Positions 44,640 to 60,735 of a stretch of DNA of 64,000 nucleotides are shown here, one piece after another. A model generated the notes under the pieces. The model did not search any database. It was given only the letters and a program-made list of their open reading frames with translations, and was not told the origin of the DNA. Within the stretch, counting starts at the first letter, position 1. Each line of letters opens with the position of its first letter. The position numbers and the translations under genes were made by a program. Source of the DNA: Rosa chinensis (lineage: Eukaryota > Streptophyta > Magnoliopsida > Rosales > Rosaceae); contig NC_037092.1 in assembly GCF_002994745.2 (NCBI RefSeq), positions 24,453,001 through 24,517,000 of the forward strand, given 5' to 3'.

Positions 44640-46961
44640 TAGGCCTGGGCATTTTAGCCCGAAAATCAGGACCTTCAGGTCCGGCCGGGCTTTGAGGAAA
44701 AAAATACAGAAAAAATAAAGCCCCAACCATTTGCATTTGAACGGGCCGGTCCCGGGCCCTAATATTCATAAACCCCAAAGCTCGAACAAATATAACCCCA
44801 CGTCCCCCTTAAGTATACTGCCTTGAGCCCTTGACTAAGACTTCAGTCAACATTCAAACTCATCACAACCTTCTTCTGCAAATGACTCTGACCCTTTCCC
44901 AACATTCAAACTCGCAGCCTTCTTCTGCAAATTGACCCGACCCATTTGAAAAGCCAGCCTCCAGCCATTCTTCAGTTCTTCTTTAGCTCAAACCACACAA
45001 ACAAATCAACCAAATCTCAAATCTTAGACCCTGACCCAATTTACCTCCTATCACAGCGAATCACACGAACCCAGAACCGGAGAGAGAGCTCGGAGCCAGA
45101 CCAGAATCGAAAAGGCAGAGAGGGCTTTGTGGGACCTAGAGGTTTTGGTTATTCGTCAGGTGAGAGAGCTTGGAGCCGGAGCAGAATCGAGAGGGCGGTG
45201 AGGGCTTTGTGGTTATCCATCAGGGTTTCAAAAACCCAAGCCTTCTTCGATCACTTTGGGTATTTGGCAATGGAACTTGAAGCATTGTTATCTATGCTTG
45301 CTTGCTTTCTTTGGGTGCAATTTCCGGTTTATTACAGTGCTTGTTGTCCTCTCACTTTTTTTTTTTTGGCAAATTCTTGGGATCAAATAAAACATTGTTG
45401 GGCCATTGCAGGAACCACATTGCTTTACTTTGCTTTAAACATTGCTTGTTGTGCTTGCTTGCTGTTTATAAATGTGATCTGTGCAGCCTTTGATTCTTTG
45501 CATCAGCTTGTGGCCATATCAAATATGGATTATTCTCTTTAGTTCTTCATTTCAACTATGGATTTGAACACGTACATGCTATGGTTTGATAACACTTGAT
45601 GCATGAGTTTTTACTCCTCTTAAGAAACCTTATCGTCTTACTTTCAATTCATGTAAACAATGTTCAAATTCGAAGCCTAGCCTGCAGCGTTGTATTGTTC
45701 TTATAACTTCAAGTAACCTGTGACTGCCATATATAAGCATAGCCACTGACTTTGGATTGGATTGGACTATCAATGTGGTCGATGGGACAAAACCAGTGGT
45801 ATTAGCTTGCTAGTTTCTCTGTTGTATTGAAGTTTGGATGTTATTCTCTTCATTTTGTAGCTTAATTTGTGATTTGTATGATTTTATATTCTTCTTCTAA
45901 ACCTAGAAAATCATAAACATGATGAAACTGTGGAGAAAATCTGAAAATGAAGGTAAGCAAAATTGGACTTCTGGGCTCGAAAACCCAAACTAAAGACAGT
46001 AATTAAAAGATTATTTTAATTTAACTGAATTAATGTTATTTACATCTTTTATTCTATAAAAAGTATACTAAAAGGGGAGTAACCCAAGTATTACGAATAA
46101 TAGAAGTCAAAAAAGAGAACCCTAGACTAGGGCTTCATGCAAAACATCAGCGGTGTCCGATCATGTCCGGCGCTGGTTTAGGCCAGGTGAGATTTGTCTG
46201 GGTTTTTGTTCTCAGTGTGTGGAGCACAGTTGCGGCAACAACATTTATTTTGATTTGGGCTTTTGAAGGCGTGATAGAGCTAGCAGGTAGCAAATAGGCA
46301 GAAGCACTCGACTTTTGGTGTTTTCGGTAGTCTTGATCTTACCAGTGATCGACATTTACTGCAGCCAGTTTGGAAGTCAATGGGGTCTATCTAAATGAAG
46401 GCAATTGGTCGCTGAGATAGGCTGGGTATGAGATTAGATGAGGGATGGATTTGATGAACTAGGTATGGGATTTAGGGTTCATCGGGTTTAGGCTGAGAAA
46501 GGGGTGCATATTGAAGGAAGGTGGGATCTTTATTTATTTTTTTGTGATGTTTGATTCTGAAATGAGGCTTGGGGCTTAGGATAGGATTGAGAAATTAGAT
46601 TTTCGATGAAGACATGAAGGGGATTGAAGGCTGGGTTCGACGAAGGATATTGAAATCTGAAAATTTAGGAATTAGGGTTCTAACTTCTAAGGTTTTTCGA
46701 AACTAGAGTAGAAGGGATTGAGGGAAAAAGTGGGAAAAAATGAAAGGTATGGGGATAAAACTGAAAGAGCATATAGGTATAAAATTGAATGGGCTTTTCG
46801 GGCTTTGAGGTTTATGGATTCTAGGGCCCGGAACCGGCCCATTAAAACTCAAATGGTCTGGGCCTTATTTTTTTTGTGTTTCTTTTTCCTCAAAGCCCTG
46901 CCCGGACCCAACTGTCCGGATCAGTCCAATCCGAGCTTTCGGGCTAAAATGCTCAGGCCTA
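44640..46961. mobile_element. Non-autonomous hAT-like element (2.3 kb)
   Basis: TAGGCCTGGGCATTTTAGCC at the left and its inverted partner TAGGCCTGAGCATTTTAGCC at the right match at 19 of 20. Similarity continues about 150 bp inward (GGGCTTTGAGGAAAAA, GGGCCGG...CGGGCCCTA). The flanking 8-mers only partly agree, so the TSD is decayed. No transposase is present. The interior has an 80-bp duplication (45083 and 45163, AGAGAGCTYGGAGCC) and GC-rich leader-like sequence that may be captured. Confidence 0.75.
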
Positions 46962-47162
46962 GTTAAAGGCCTAGCATGGAACTCTCATGTTTAGCATTTG
47001 AGTTCCAACTCCCCCCAGTTTGTGGCTAGCATGTTTGAGGGATTTTCTGGTTTGTGTACTTGCGGCAGGAGATTAGTCTGGTTTTGTTGGGATACCATCA
47101 TGCACCTCAATCTAAAGATTATTTTCATAGAAAGTTAATTAAGAAACCAACAATTCATCATA

Positions 47163-47912
47163 GAGAGCTTCTATTTATATCTCCAAAATTGGCATTTGGA
47201 CCTCTTTCTTTTTTCAAGTGATAATTGACTTTGTCAACTCATATCAAATTACCAATAAAGACACAAAAGAGAAAGAAAAAATAATTAAAAAAGTTTTTTC
47301 CCTTTTAGAGGTATGAAATCAACAAATGGCCATCCTTATGCCATTTTTTACCTTTTGTTTTTGTTATGGTCTTCATCCTTACCAAGCAGCGGAGAAATCA
47401 ACAGACCAGTTTCTTACCTTGCAATTCCTCATGTCAATTTCGGATATGCAATATTCTCTAACCAAAACACCAACAGACCACTTTCTCTTAAAATCATACG
47501 CATCCATTGGAGCGTACTGTTCGGGCAAATATATGAAACGAGAGAATCTTAGGAAGTTGAAGAAATGAACTGCTCTTGGTCTCTAAAGATGCATATGCCT
47601 ACAAAATACAACAATAAGCAAGGGAGGAGGAAGGGGGAGAGAGCTATCAATTGAATTATTATTATTATTATTATTTTTCAGCTTAGTTATATCAAGAGTA
47701 AAATAATATTGTGAAATGTTAAAAAATTGATGGAGGTCAAACTACTGATTTTGGAGGTATGTGAATAGAACACTCTAAAAGAAAGTTTTTATTGATATTA
47801 TTGGATGATGGATATTATGGGAAAATTAAGGAGGTATCTACGTAAGTAAGTTTGAGGTCTATTAAGTGGGGAGGTCTAAATACTAATTCTGGAGGTATGA
47901 ATAGAAGCTCTC
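47163..47912. mobile_element. Mutator-type MITE (750 bp)
   Basis: The 9-bp TSD TTCATCATA is exact (47154-47162 and 47913-47921). Inverted ends read GAGAGCTTCTATTTATATCT and GAGAGCTTCTATTCATACCT. The right terminal motif (GGAGGTCAAACTACTGATTT) also occurs at about 47735-47780, as if one end were duplicated. A stretch at 47313-47568 is open in two frames, but I recognise neither protein. Confidence 0.85.
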
Positions 47913-48179
47913 TTCATCATAATAATCTTTTGTTGTAAAAAACATAGCTCGATACAAATGAGTAACTACACAATTTTCGATTTAACTTATTTTTTGCTGA
48001 CATAATCTTCAATTGGTAATGGTGAATTAAGAACCTAATAATACACAATCACCTTCAATAAGTTGTATCCTAGTATCAAACTCAATAATCCAGTTATCCA
48101 GATCAGCTGAAGCTGACTTCAGTTACAGTTACTTGGTGAAAAGTGCCACTTCCATATAAACCAATAAAACTAGGTCTCA

Positions 48180-51100
48180 CAAAAATTCTAAATTCTTCCA
48201 ATTAACAACCATGGTTAGAAGTAGAAGAAACAAAATTGAAGGGTTATTTGATGAACAAGGGAAATTATGCTCGGATGCTGAGACTATGAGAAACATTGCT
48301 GCAAAATACTTTGAAGACCTATTTGCTTATCATAGAAGTGATGACTCCAGATTTGTTATTCCTTATTTATTCCCTCAGCTTTCTAGAAGTGAGACCAGCA
48401 GGATGCAGACAGATGTTACTAATGTTGAAGTTAAAACTGCCATGTTTGGTATTGGAAGCCTCAAGGCACCGGAGCTGATGGTTACCCTTCAATTTTTCAC
48501 CAAAAACACTGGGGTCTCTGTGCAAATGAAGTGTGTAGTTTTATTCAGTCGATCTTCTCATCAGGTATGATTCCTCAAGGTCTAAACCATACATTTATTA
48601 CTCTTGTTCCCAAAGTTGCTAGTCCTCGAGATATGGCTTTATTTAGACCCATAAGTCTGTGTAATACATTATATAAAGTTGTCTCAAAAATTTTGGTGTC
48701 CAGAATATGACCCATGCTAAAAAAGCTCATCAGTCCTAACCAGGTTAGTTTCGTGCCTGGAAGGCATATTGCTGACAATATTGTAATAGCTCAAGAAGTG
48801 CTGCATAAATTCAAGAACTCGAAAGGTAGGAAGGGCTTCTTTGCATGGAAAATTGACTTATCCAAGGCCTATGATAGATTGAACTGGAATTTTATTGAGC
48901 ATGTTTTATATGAGGCTAACTTTCCAGATAGTATGGTGAAAATCATTATGGAATTTGTTACATCCACAAGCTTCCAAGTTTGCGTAAATGAAGAACTGTC
49001 GACTACCTTTAGAGCAGGAAGAGGTCTACGACAAGGTGATCCGTTATACCCTTATTTGTTTGTCCTTTGTATGGAAAAGCTTTCACACCTAATTAATTCT
49101 GCCATTGAAGTTGGGGAATGGAAACCTGTTAGAGCCTCTAGTTCTGGACCCCATATATCACATCTCTTCTTTGCAGATGGTCTAATTCTCTTTGCTGAAG
49201 CTAATACTCATCAAGCAAGTATTCCGAAACAGTGCTTAGAAGTATTATGCGTTCTATCTGGACAAACAATTAATTTTGACAAGTCCCTGATTTTTTGTTC
49301 TCCTAATGTTGGCAATGATTTGGCTGGCGATATCAGTAGACTTTGTGGTTCAGTCTTAACAAAGAATATGGGGAAGTATTTAGGCATGCCCCTGATACAT
49401 TCAAGAATTACTACACACACTTATGCTAGCATTGTTGATAAAGTGCAGGGAAGGCTAGCTGGGTGGAAATGTAATACTCTGAGCATTGTGGGAAGACTTA
49501 CGCTGATTTAATATGTCACCTCATCCATAGCTATCTATGCCATGCAAACTGCCAAGTTGAAATCGTGATTTTTTATGGGGTGATTGCAATGGAAAGAAAA
49601 AAGTGCATCTAATTCGATGGGATATGATCTGCAAACCCAAGGAGTTTGGTGGATTAGGCATTAAATCTACTACTCACATGAACCAAGCAATGTTAGCTAA
49701 GGCTATAGTTGGAGGCTTATTCAAGGTGAAAATGGTTTATGGAGTAGAGTATTGCAGAAAAAGTATTTGAAGCATGGAAACCTTTTGACAAATGGGTACA
49801 AGAAACCTCATCGATGTTCTAGCACATGGAGAAGCATACTTTTTGGAGCTGAACTTGTTAAAAAAGGAGTTAGATGGAGAATTGGTCATGGTAATTCTAT
49901 TAAGTTTTGGACTGATCGTTGGTTGAAGAATGGTCCCCTGATTAACCTCGCTAGAACTACTGAGAACATTGATTTTAATATCTCTGTTAGGGATAGTTGG
50001 ACCAATGGAGGATGGAATATTAACTTCCTGGAACAATTTTTTGAAGATATTATCAATAAAATTTTGAGTATGCCTGTGGGTTTTGCTGGTGGTGATGATA
50101 AGATTATCTGGAGTGGAACATCTAACGGCCATTTTTCAATAAAATCTGCTTACTTATCCCTCTTTGATGAGGAGAACGCTGACTTTTGTTGGAAGTTCTT
50201 GTGGAGATTGTGTATGCCCCCTAAGCTAAAAATTTTCTTCTGGTTGATTGTTCAGGGTAAGCTCCTCACTAATGCTGAAAGGATGAAAAGAAGGTTTACA
50301 AGAGATGAGTTCTGCCCTATTTGTCATGTCCATACTGAATCTCTACTTCATATGCTATGAGATTGTCCTAGAGTTACTAAAATTTGGCAGAAGCTTAACT
50401 GTTCTAATAGTATCAAGAGGGCTATGCAGCTTGATTGGGTAGACTGGTTAGCTGCCAATGGTCACTGCTCTATGAAGTGTTATGGGGGTATGAACTGGAA
50501 TGTTCTCTTTACTTTTACATGTTGGCATATCTGGAAATGGAGGAACACAAATGTCTTTGAAGAAGGATTCCAGTTTCCTATTAATCCAACTAAAATAATC
50601 ATTGAAAGTGCTACTGATTGGTTTCTTTCCCAAGAGAAGAAGAACGTAGTGAATGAACAAGCTTCTGTGGCTCTGAAATGGCTGAAACCTGCTAATGGAT
50701 GGGTCAAACTGAATGTGGATGGTGCTAGATCCAATCTTCATGGAAATATTGGAGCTGGAGGGGTTATTAGAGATCAGTTTGGAAATTGGATAAATGGTTT
50801 TGAGGCTCATTTTGGGCATGGTGAAGTTTTGGAAGCTGAGACATGGGGTATGCTTCTTGGATTAAAACTGGCGGCTGATATTGGCATGGACAAAGTGGTT
50901 GTGGAATGTGATTCTAAAGTCTTGGTTAACTTGGCGAATAATGGGGTGGATGAGCTGCACCCTTTGAAGACTGTGATTGATTATTGTCTTCACCTTCAGG
51001 TTGGTTTTTCAGAGTGTATTATCAGCCATGTGTTTCGGGAAGTTAATACGGTTGCTGATGCACTATCAAGATGCAATTTATATGCTGAGATCGGTGCCAT

Positions 51101-51271
51101 CTACTTTGAGCAACCTCCTCCACAGATCACTAGTTTGTTGTTAGATGATTTGTGTGGAGTCCTTAGATACAGGAAAGTTGTAACAGACATTGGCTGAGGT
51201 TGGGTTGTGTTTTTTTTTTTTTTGGTTTCTTTTTGGGTCCTTTGAACCCCACTTATCCAAGAAAAATAAAA
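48180..51271 (+). mobile_element. 5'-truncated LINE (RT, zf-RVT, RNase H)
   Basis: The 17-bp TSD AATAAAACTAGGTCTCA is exact (48163-48179 and 51272-51288), so both borders are fixed. It begins inside ORF2 after the endonuclease and runs to an A-rich tail. The insertion lies just upstream of the MurA-like gene: the second TSD copy ends 48 bp before that gene's ATG. Confidence 0.95.
48211..51197 (+). pseudogene. LINE ORF2 remnant
   Basis: Linker RRNKIEGLFDEQGKLCSDAE starts the readable part. Reverse transcriptase follows from about 48480 with frame changes near 48470-48720, then FVPGRHIADNIVIAQE, KIDLSKAYDRLNW and GRGLRQGDPLYPYLFVL. The active-site box reads FADG (about 49175) instead of the canonical FADD, so a catalytic aspartate is lost. 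Frame breaks near 49510 and 49750 precede a zf-RVT region (PPKLKIFFWLIVQGKLLTNAERMKRR...CPICHVHTESLLHML). A stop near 50358 precedes a C-terminal RNase H domain (LNVDGARSN, EAETWGMLLGLKLA, VECDSKVLV, HVFREVNTVADALSR). RNase H fused after RT is typical of many plant L1 elements. Confidence 0.92.
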
Positions 51272-51336
51272 AATAAAACTAGGTCTCAATATTGAAGCTT
51301 TTGTTGTTTTCTCAGCACTTGGCGGCAACTTAAACT

Positions 51337-55186
<3,850 letters not shown>

Positions 55187-55962
55187 TGGAACAAGTACAT
55201 AATTCTTCCCATTATAATTTCTTATCTTTCTGGACAATTGGACCCATTGTGACTGACGAGGATTTTGACAAAACTACTCTTTCGCTTGCTAAATATCGTG
55301 TTTCAAAGCCAGGCTAAGAATGGGTTGTGCGACAGGTGACAGGGCTATACATACACATCAGAGTGAAGAAGATTCTAAGATGGTTATAGTAGTGTCACAG
55401 GTTAAAGGTCCTTAGGTTCTTTATAGCTGTACAGTGGAAACCCCCAAACCTACATCATTCAAGGCTTCATCACCCTTCTCCATATAAGCCCATTCACAAA
55501 TTCGATCTCAAGTTCAGCTATTGACAAAGCTGTATTTTTGGGAGATAGAGGTGCCTGCACATCCTTGATCTATTTTCTTTGTTGCTTTTCAAACATTTCA
55601 TCAACTTTGTTTCTCTTCTCGTGTTCATGCTCTTATAATTTTTTTTCAGTTTCGGCCTAATGTTTGTTGAATTATTCTCCTGTCCAGGAGGAATTTGGTT
55701 AGGCTTTAGAGTGAAATTGCTCTCCTACAAATTCTTCTGGCTGACTTCAACCTCCCATAGAAGACTCTTCATTTGAGGATTTGGTGATGGCAAATCCCAT
55801 ACAGTAAATGGCCAGCTATTTGAATATAGAAATGGTTCAATATTGCTAGATCATTATTGGAATTGATGTTTTTGTTAGATCCAACTTGTTGATATCAATA
55901 TTGTTGATTGATTTGACTTTAAGACTTAAAGTGAACAACTATAAGTTATAACTATTGCTACT
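55187..55962. other. Region 3' of the MurA-like gene, no gene recognised
   Basis: Probable 3' untranslated region and spacer up to the solo LTR. Confidence 0.5.
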
Positions 55963-55967
55963 TACAG

Positions 55968-58640
55968 TGTAACGTCATGGACCTAAATTTTACCGTTTAC
56001 TAGTCATTTGGAAGGGAAACGACAATTTCTTTCACTTTTTACTTGTTTAGATACTTTTAGTGGCCCTAAAAGTTGACTTTTCGTTCGGGTCAAAATTTGA
56101 GGAAACTTCCTTCATGAAAATTGTAGAGGACGTTAAACTGAGCGCGTGCATATGTGGTACGTAAATATTGGAGTTCGTATGTGAAAGTTATAAGCGAAAG
56201 ATTAAAGTTACTGTTTACGGTTACTGTTCATGGTAAGTTTCTATAAATAGCCGAGTTACTGTGGTAATTTTCCATTTTTGGAAACCTACCCGGCTCTTTC
56301 TCTCTCCTCTCCCCCGACCCTTTCTTCCCTTCTGTCCGGTTTCTTCTTCCTCCGATATCTCCCTTCTCCGGCCGACCCACGACGGAATCTGGGCACCGGC
56401 AAGCTCGTCTCCTCCTCCTTGTCATGCCTGTGGTGGTGTTTTGCGGCGGCTCGACCGGAGGAGCTCGGAATTGAGCCGCGAAGATTACGGTAGCCGAACG
56501 GAGGTTTCATCGATTTCCGGCGATTCCGGCCATATCCGGCCACCAAACTGGCGTCGAAGGATCGGTTTTTGCCAAGGATCATTTCGCCCCTATCCTCAAG
56601 TCAAGATTTTCAGTGTGGAGGTCGAATCGAAGAGTTCAAATCCTAGGGTTTTTGGGATTTTCTGGAAAAATTTCACCGGCCGGTTTCAACTGTTTAAAGG
56701 TAAAATTGGGATGTGTTGTAGTTGAGAAAATTGATCAGTGTGTTGAGTAGGTGCTACTATCAAAATATGGTGGCCATCAGAGGTAGTGGCCGCCGGCGCG
56801 TGGGGTCCACGCTCTGCCACTGTTGGCGGTGCGTGGAGGCGTGTGTGGGCAGTGTTTTAATTTCAGTTTTTAGCCCTTTAAATTGTATAAATGTTGTGGA
56901 GCTTGTATGTGAAGTTTGGTGAATTTTGGAAGAGTTTGGATATGTTTGTGAATTCCCGAAGTTTGGAAGTTTTGGTTGTCGAATTGTGGGAATCCGATCT
57001 TCGGGTTTCCTTTGTTCCGATATGGAATACTTTAATCGACGGAGATAGATTAATGGTGAAGTTTGGATTGAATCCGGAAAGAAATGGAGATGTGGGATTT
57101 CGTAGGGTTTTGGGATTCAGTATAGAATCGTACTTGTTTATCGAATTATTGTTTACGAAATATAATTGTGTACAGGACGAGGTACCGACCCATCGCTTGA
57201 CGAGGATCCTTACGCTTGGGTACCACGTTAGCCGCATACTGTGAGTGGACTTTTATTCTTCAAAGAATAATGCATGCATTTAATTAATTGGTTCCGAGGT
57301 TATAATTTGATTATCGTATTACCTTCCGAGCATATGGTTATTTTTTCAGAAATGGTTTTGGTTATTTGATTATTTGAAGATTTTATGGCGTGTGGGGTCA
57401 CGTCATTGGATTATGCTTATCTTCTCTTATTTATTTATTTCCGATGTGATTTCCGGATTTATACTATTTATATTATATTTATATTCGGCGATTTGAGATT
57501 TTTATGAGATTTTCGAAATGAGATTTCGATGGAGTTAGTCTTTATATTTATTTATCTCCTATTTATTTTTGAACTTGAGATTATCTTGGCGTGTGGGACA
57601 CGTCGTTGGAAATTCATTTACGAGAGTTGGGGAAGTTTTATGGATTTATGTGGTTTTCGGATTTTCTTTTGCCATACTTTGGGTGACTTATCATTGCTAG
57701 CTTTGATCTTCCGCCTTTCTGGCGAGGTGATGGGATCACCGAAGCCCTCCGCCTTTGTGGAGCTGGTTACTGTCTCTGTGACAGTAATTCTGAAGCCCAG
57801 TATCCTATCGCTACACATAGTGGCGTAAGGGTATATTACGGGAGTAATGGGAGTACTTTAGCCTGGGAGGCTATCACCCGAGCCTGGGAGGCTCACTCGT
57901 ATGACTATCGTCTTCCCCTACTCATTATACTATTTTCGACTAGCGGGGCTAGTCCGATTTATTTTAGCCAGCGGGGCTGGTTTTATTTCCTTGAGTATCA
58001 GAGTTTTAACCTTTTCTTTTAATCGTTTGTGACTAGCGGGGCTAGTCGGTTTTTATGAGCGGAACTCCTCTTGTTTTATTTTCGTTAATCATTGCATGCA
58101 TCGGGAACTTTTTAAAGAAATAAATGTGGGAAAGTATAAAATCCCTTTTGTTTGAAATTGTTTATTTTTGTCCACTCACGCTAACGTTCTTTTATGTACT
58201 TTCCCCTGGGCCCTTCGGTTTCAAATGCCCAGTTTGCAGTGTAGCTGTTCGGCTTTAGGAGTTGAGTAGCACCACCGCTGTCATCTATCCCTCGTAGGTT
58301 ACTTGCTAACCTACTATGTGTATCGTTGTTCTTTTGGTTCTAGACTGCTCTGATAACCTTGAGATTGTTTTTTGTATTAATATTGTAACCTATGACTTGG
58401 TTGTAATTTGAGTTAATTGGATAATTTGATACTCTAAATTGTGGAGTTGTGCGGTTTTGGGAGCAGGGTGGCTCCAGGAGTTTTGGGAGGGTTGTTTAGA
58501 AGTGAAATTGAAATTCTACAGGTTTTGGGTTGCCCATTTTTAAGGGAGGTTATGCCGAAATTTTTGGTAAACCTTCTTTAAAGGTGGGTCCAGCGGGGCC
58601 ACTTCGGATTCCAGGGTGGAATCCGGGGCGGACCCTATCA
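55968..58640 (+). mobile_element. Solo LTR, 2673 bp
   Basis: Begins TGTAACGTCATGGACC and ends GGACCCTATCA, flanked by the exact 5-bp TSD TACAG (55963-55967 and 58641-58645). No second LTR, primer site or gag-pol is next to it, so it is the product of recombination between two LTRs. TGTAACG starts are common in plant Gypsy LTRs. A TATA box (CTATAAATAG, 56241-56250) sets plus orientation. It includes repeats of the palindrome GACTAGCGGGGCTAGTC near 57935-58050 and AGCCTGGGAGGCT near 57860-57895. Confidence 0.9.
56241..56250 (+). promoter_or_regulatory. TATA box in the solo LTR
   Basis: CTATAAATAG, followed about 30 bp later by CT-rich, GC-richer leader sequence (56290 on), as in an LTR U3/R border. 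It could still drive transcription of flanking DNA. Confidence 0.6.
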
Positions 58641-58645
58641 TACAG

Positions 58646-58893
58646 AGAGATAAGTAATCTCGATCAGATAACAAATGACATTAATTGTTATGGTTAACCA
58701 TAAGATGAAACTTTTTAAACTTAGGGCTGGAAGACGGAGTCTAGCTGGGGCGGTGAGGCCCTCAAACTCATATTATTAGTTGAAGAAGAAGATACAACAA
58801 GGGGGGGCGTAAAGCCAAAATCCCGTCAACAATTACATATATTAATTCTGGTAGAGATCGACCGCAAAAGAGAAAAAAATATGAACTAAAATG
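58646..58893. other. Spacer, nothing recognised
   Basis: Short region between the solo LTR and the NAC pseudogene stop; probably the NAC 3' untranslated region on the minus strand. Confidence 0.4.
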
Positions 58894-59862
58894 CTAAGTA
58901 CTCAAAATCTGAACAAGAAAATCATTCCATTCACCCTCTTCCATGGTATATGGCTGGTCATCCTTCACTAGCTCCCCTATAAAAGAGTCGGGCCAGTTTG
59001 CACCAACCATAACATCACTCAAGTGGCCTCCATACAGATCGACTTCCCCTGGTGTCAAGATACCCTCTTCAGCTGGCATTTGCTGCAACTGATTTTTATC
59101 TTGGTCACTCATTATTTCATTAGCTGAAAATAATGTTGGTATCTGACATTGTTGGCCCAAATTTTCTTCGCTTGGTTGAGGTTCAGCTGGCAGCAAGAAT
59201 TGTTGTTGATCATATCATTTTTCTAGATGAGGGAAATCCAATAATGATGGTGCTGGCACATTATCATCCTTGACATAATCTTCGAGCATCTCCTGATTCT
59301 CTTCTTCTTGCCTTAATTTTCTCTTCTTCTTTTCCGGTAGTATGTCGTTCTTCCTGAGTAAACAAAGAGAGTATGCATTCTTATTTACTTGTTTCTGCTT
59401 GTGCAGGAGTTGCGACTCAGCAAGTTCAAACTCGTACATGATCCAGCGACCATGATGCACAGAGCTCGTATTCTTGTAGGTGTAGGTTTTCTTGAAACCA
59501 AGAAGAGTAGTTGTTGGCTGCTGATTCTAATCAAGAAGATAAATCTCCTTGGCTGCGTCCAGGCCTTTCCATGTACCACTCCCAACTTTTCTCCTTATAC
59601 GCGAGGCTTTTGCACTCACCTTCTTCTTTTTGGTAAAGAAGTAGAGATCTTTGTTCCTTCTCAAGTCGTTTGCCCTTCTTGCTTCATATCTTTCCCATAT
59701 ATTCCAAGGTTCTTGCTCACCATAAAGATCCAACTCGCAAATAAGGGCTTCTTTTCCGGGTACCTCCTCTCCATTCACCTTGGGTTTAAGGTAGTACATG
59801 AGAAGTTCATCTTCCATGGGGCAAAACCTTTGGCCCGGAAGAAGCATATAGCCACCCTCCAT
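58894..59862 (-). pseudogene. NAC-domain transcription factor, intronless, two in-frame stops
   Basis: Read from the ATG at 59862: LLPGQRFCPMEDELLMYYLK is a diverged form of the NAC A motif LPPGFRFHPTDEELV.YYL. The B region is ICELDLYGEQEPWNIWE, C is DLYFFTKKKKVSAKASRIRR...GTWKG, D is LLGFKKTYTYKN, and E is HHGRWIMYEFEL, followed by an acidic C-terminal part. The frame is uninterrupted by introns although NAC genes usually have introns within the domain, which suggests a processed copy or a fused single exon. TAG at 59527 (in the C-D linker) and TGA at 59215 stop translation. The product as read is only 111 aa, containing A to C. NAC proteins are nuclear DNA-binding factors; the short form could at most act as a partial DNA-binding or dimerising protein. 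Confidence 0.8.
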
Positions 59863-60074
59863 TAATGGAAGTTGGTTGTTTCGATCTGCTGGGTCTTTTA
59901 ATTTTAAAGAACCTGAGACTGAAAATTCAACTTGAGAAAACCTAAGGAGATCGAGAGTGTAAGATCGAATAACTGGGACTCGCTGCTAAAAAAGATTGGT
60001 GCCCTAATTAGCGTGAAGACTGCGGATGAAATTTAGAAACTAAGGACTTGTGGAAACCACTATGAATCAGGGTG

Positions 60075-60082
60075 AATTTATA
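60075..60082 (-). promoter_or_regulatory. Possible TATA box of the NAC gene
   Basis: TATAAATT on the minus strand, about 215 bp upstream of the NAC start codon. Confidence 0.4.
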
Positions 60083-60277
60083 GAAACTCAAAACTTGATC
60101 GACAAGAACCGACTTTGCAGGGGTTTATACGTATGTGGACCAATCAGATTCCAATAAATGGCTTCTTTTTTTTTAAATGGAGAGAGGATAGAGGAAAGGG
60201 AGTGGCAATGTCGTCTGGAAAAGGGATCCTCCAAACGATGCCGTTTAGAAATAGTAAATAATATTTATTTGTAAATT

Positions 60278-60371
60278 AGAGGGGTTTATTGATTATATAT
60301 GAGGGGTTTATTGATTATTTTTTAAACCGACCTTGGGTTTAAGGTAGTACATGAGGGGTTTATTGATTATT
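60278..60371. repeat. Triplicated GAGGGGTTTATTGATTA with a 25-bp copy of NAC coding DNA
   Basis: The 17-bp unit occurs at about 60278, 60300 and 60354. Between the last two lies a 25-bp block (60331-60355) identical to 59778-59802 inside the NAC coding region (starts CCTTGGGTTTAAGGTAGTAC), in the same orientation. Confidence 0.85.
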
Positions 60372-60489
60372 TTTTCTTTCTTATTGATTTTTTTGAATTA
60401 TTGTAAATAATTTTTATTTGTAAATTTTATTGATATATATATATATATATATATGTTGTGATCAATGAATTTTTATTGATCTTCACCTA

Positions 60490-60530
60490 CAGTGGCGGAT
60501 CCAGGATCCGAGACTTGTCTAGGCTAATTA
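60490..60530 (+). other. Orphan hAT-like terminus
   Basis: CAGTGGCGGATCCAGGATCC resembles hAT ends and the 10233 terminus. No inverted partner was found in the window. Confidence 0.35.
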
Positions 60531-60605
60531 GAAGTACACTAATATTTTTTTTTATTTTTTTTTATTGAGGTTTGGAACCCACATGAAAACAAAATTACCA
60601 AAAGC

Positions 60606-60735
60606 AAATCCTAAACATGATCGCAGGTCTAAAATTTGAACTGATGCACTGGAATATAGAGCAAAGCATGTTAAAACCACACACATCCTAAACAAGATCG
60701 CAGGTTTAAAATTTGAACTAATGCGCTAGAATACT
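60606..60735 (+). repeat. 79-bp tandem duplication
   Basis: ATCCTAAACATGATCGCAGG... at 60608 and ATCCTAAACAAGATCGCAGG... at 60687, each continuing TAAAATTTGAACT.ATGC. Confidence 0.85.

Noticed and set aside
44946..45542. 198-codon open frame with hydrophobic C-terminal part
   Set aside because: Lies inside a hAT-like element, spans a tandem duplication and a poly(T) run, and shows no known motif; I cannot support it as a gene.
56261..57244. Open frames of 120-154 codons
   Set aside because: They lie within the solo LTR, in its leader-like region, and have no domain.
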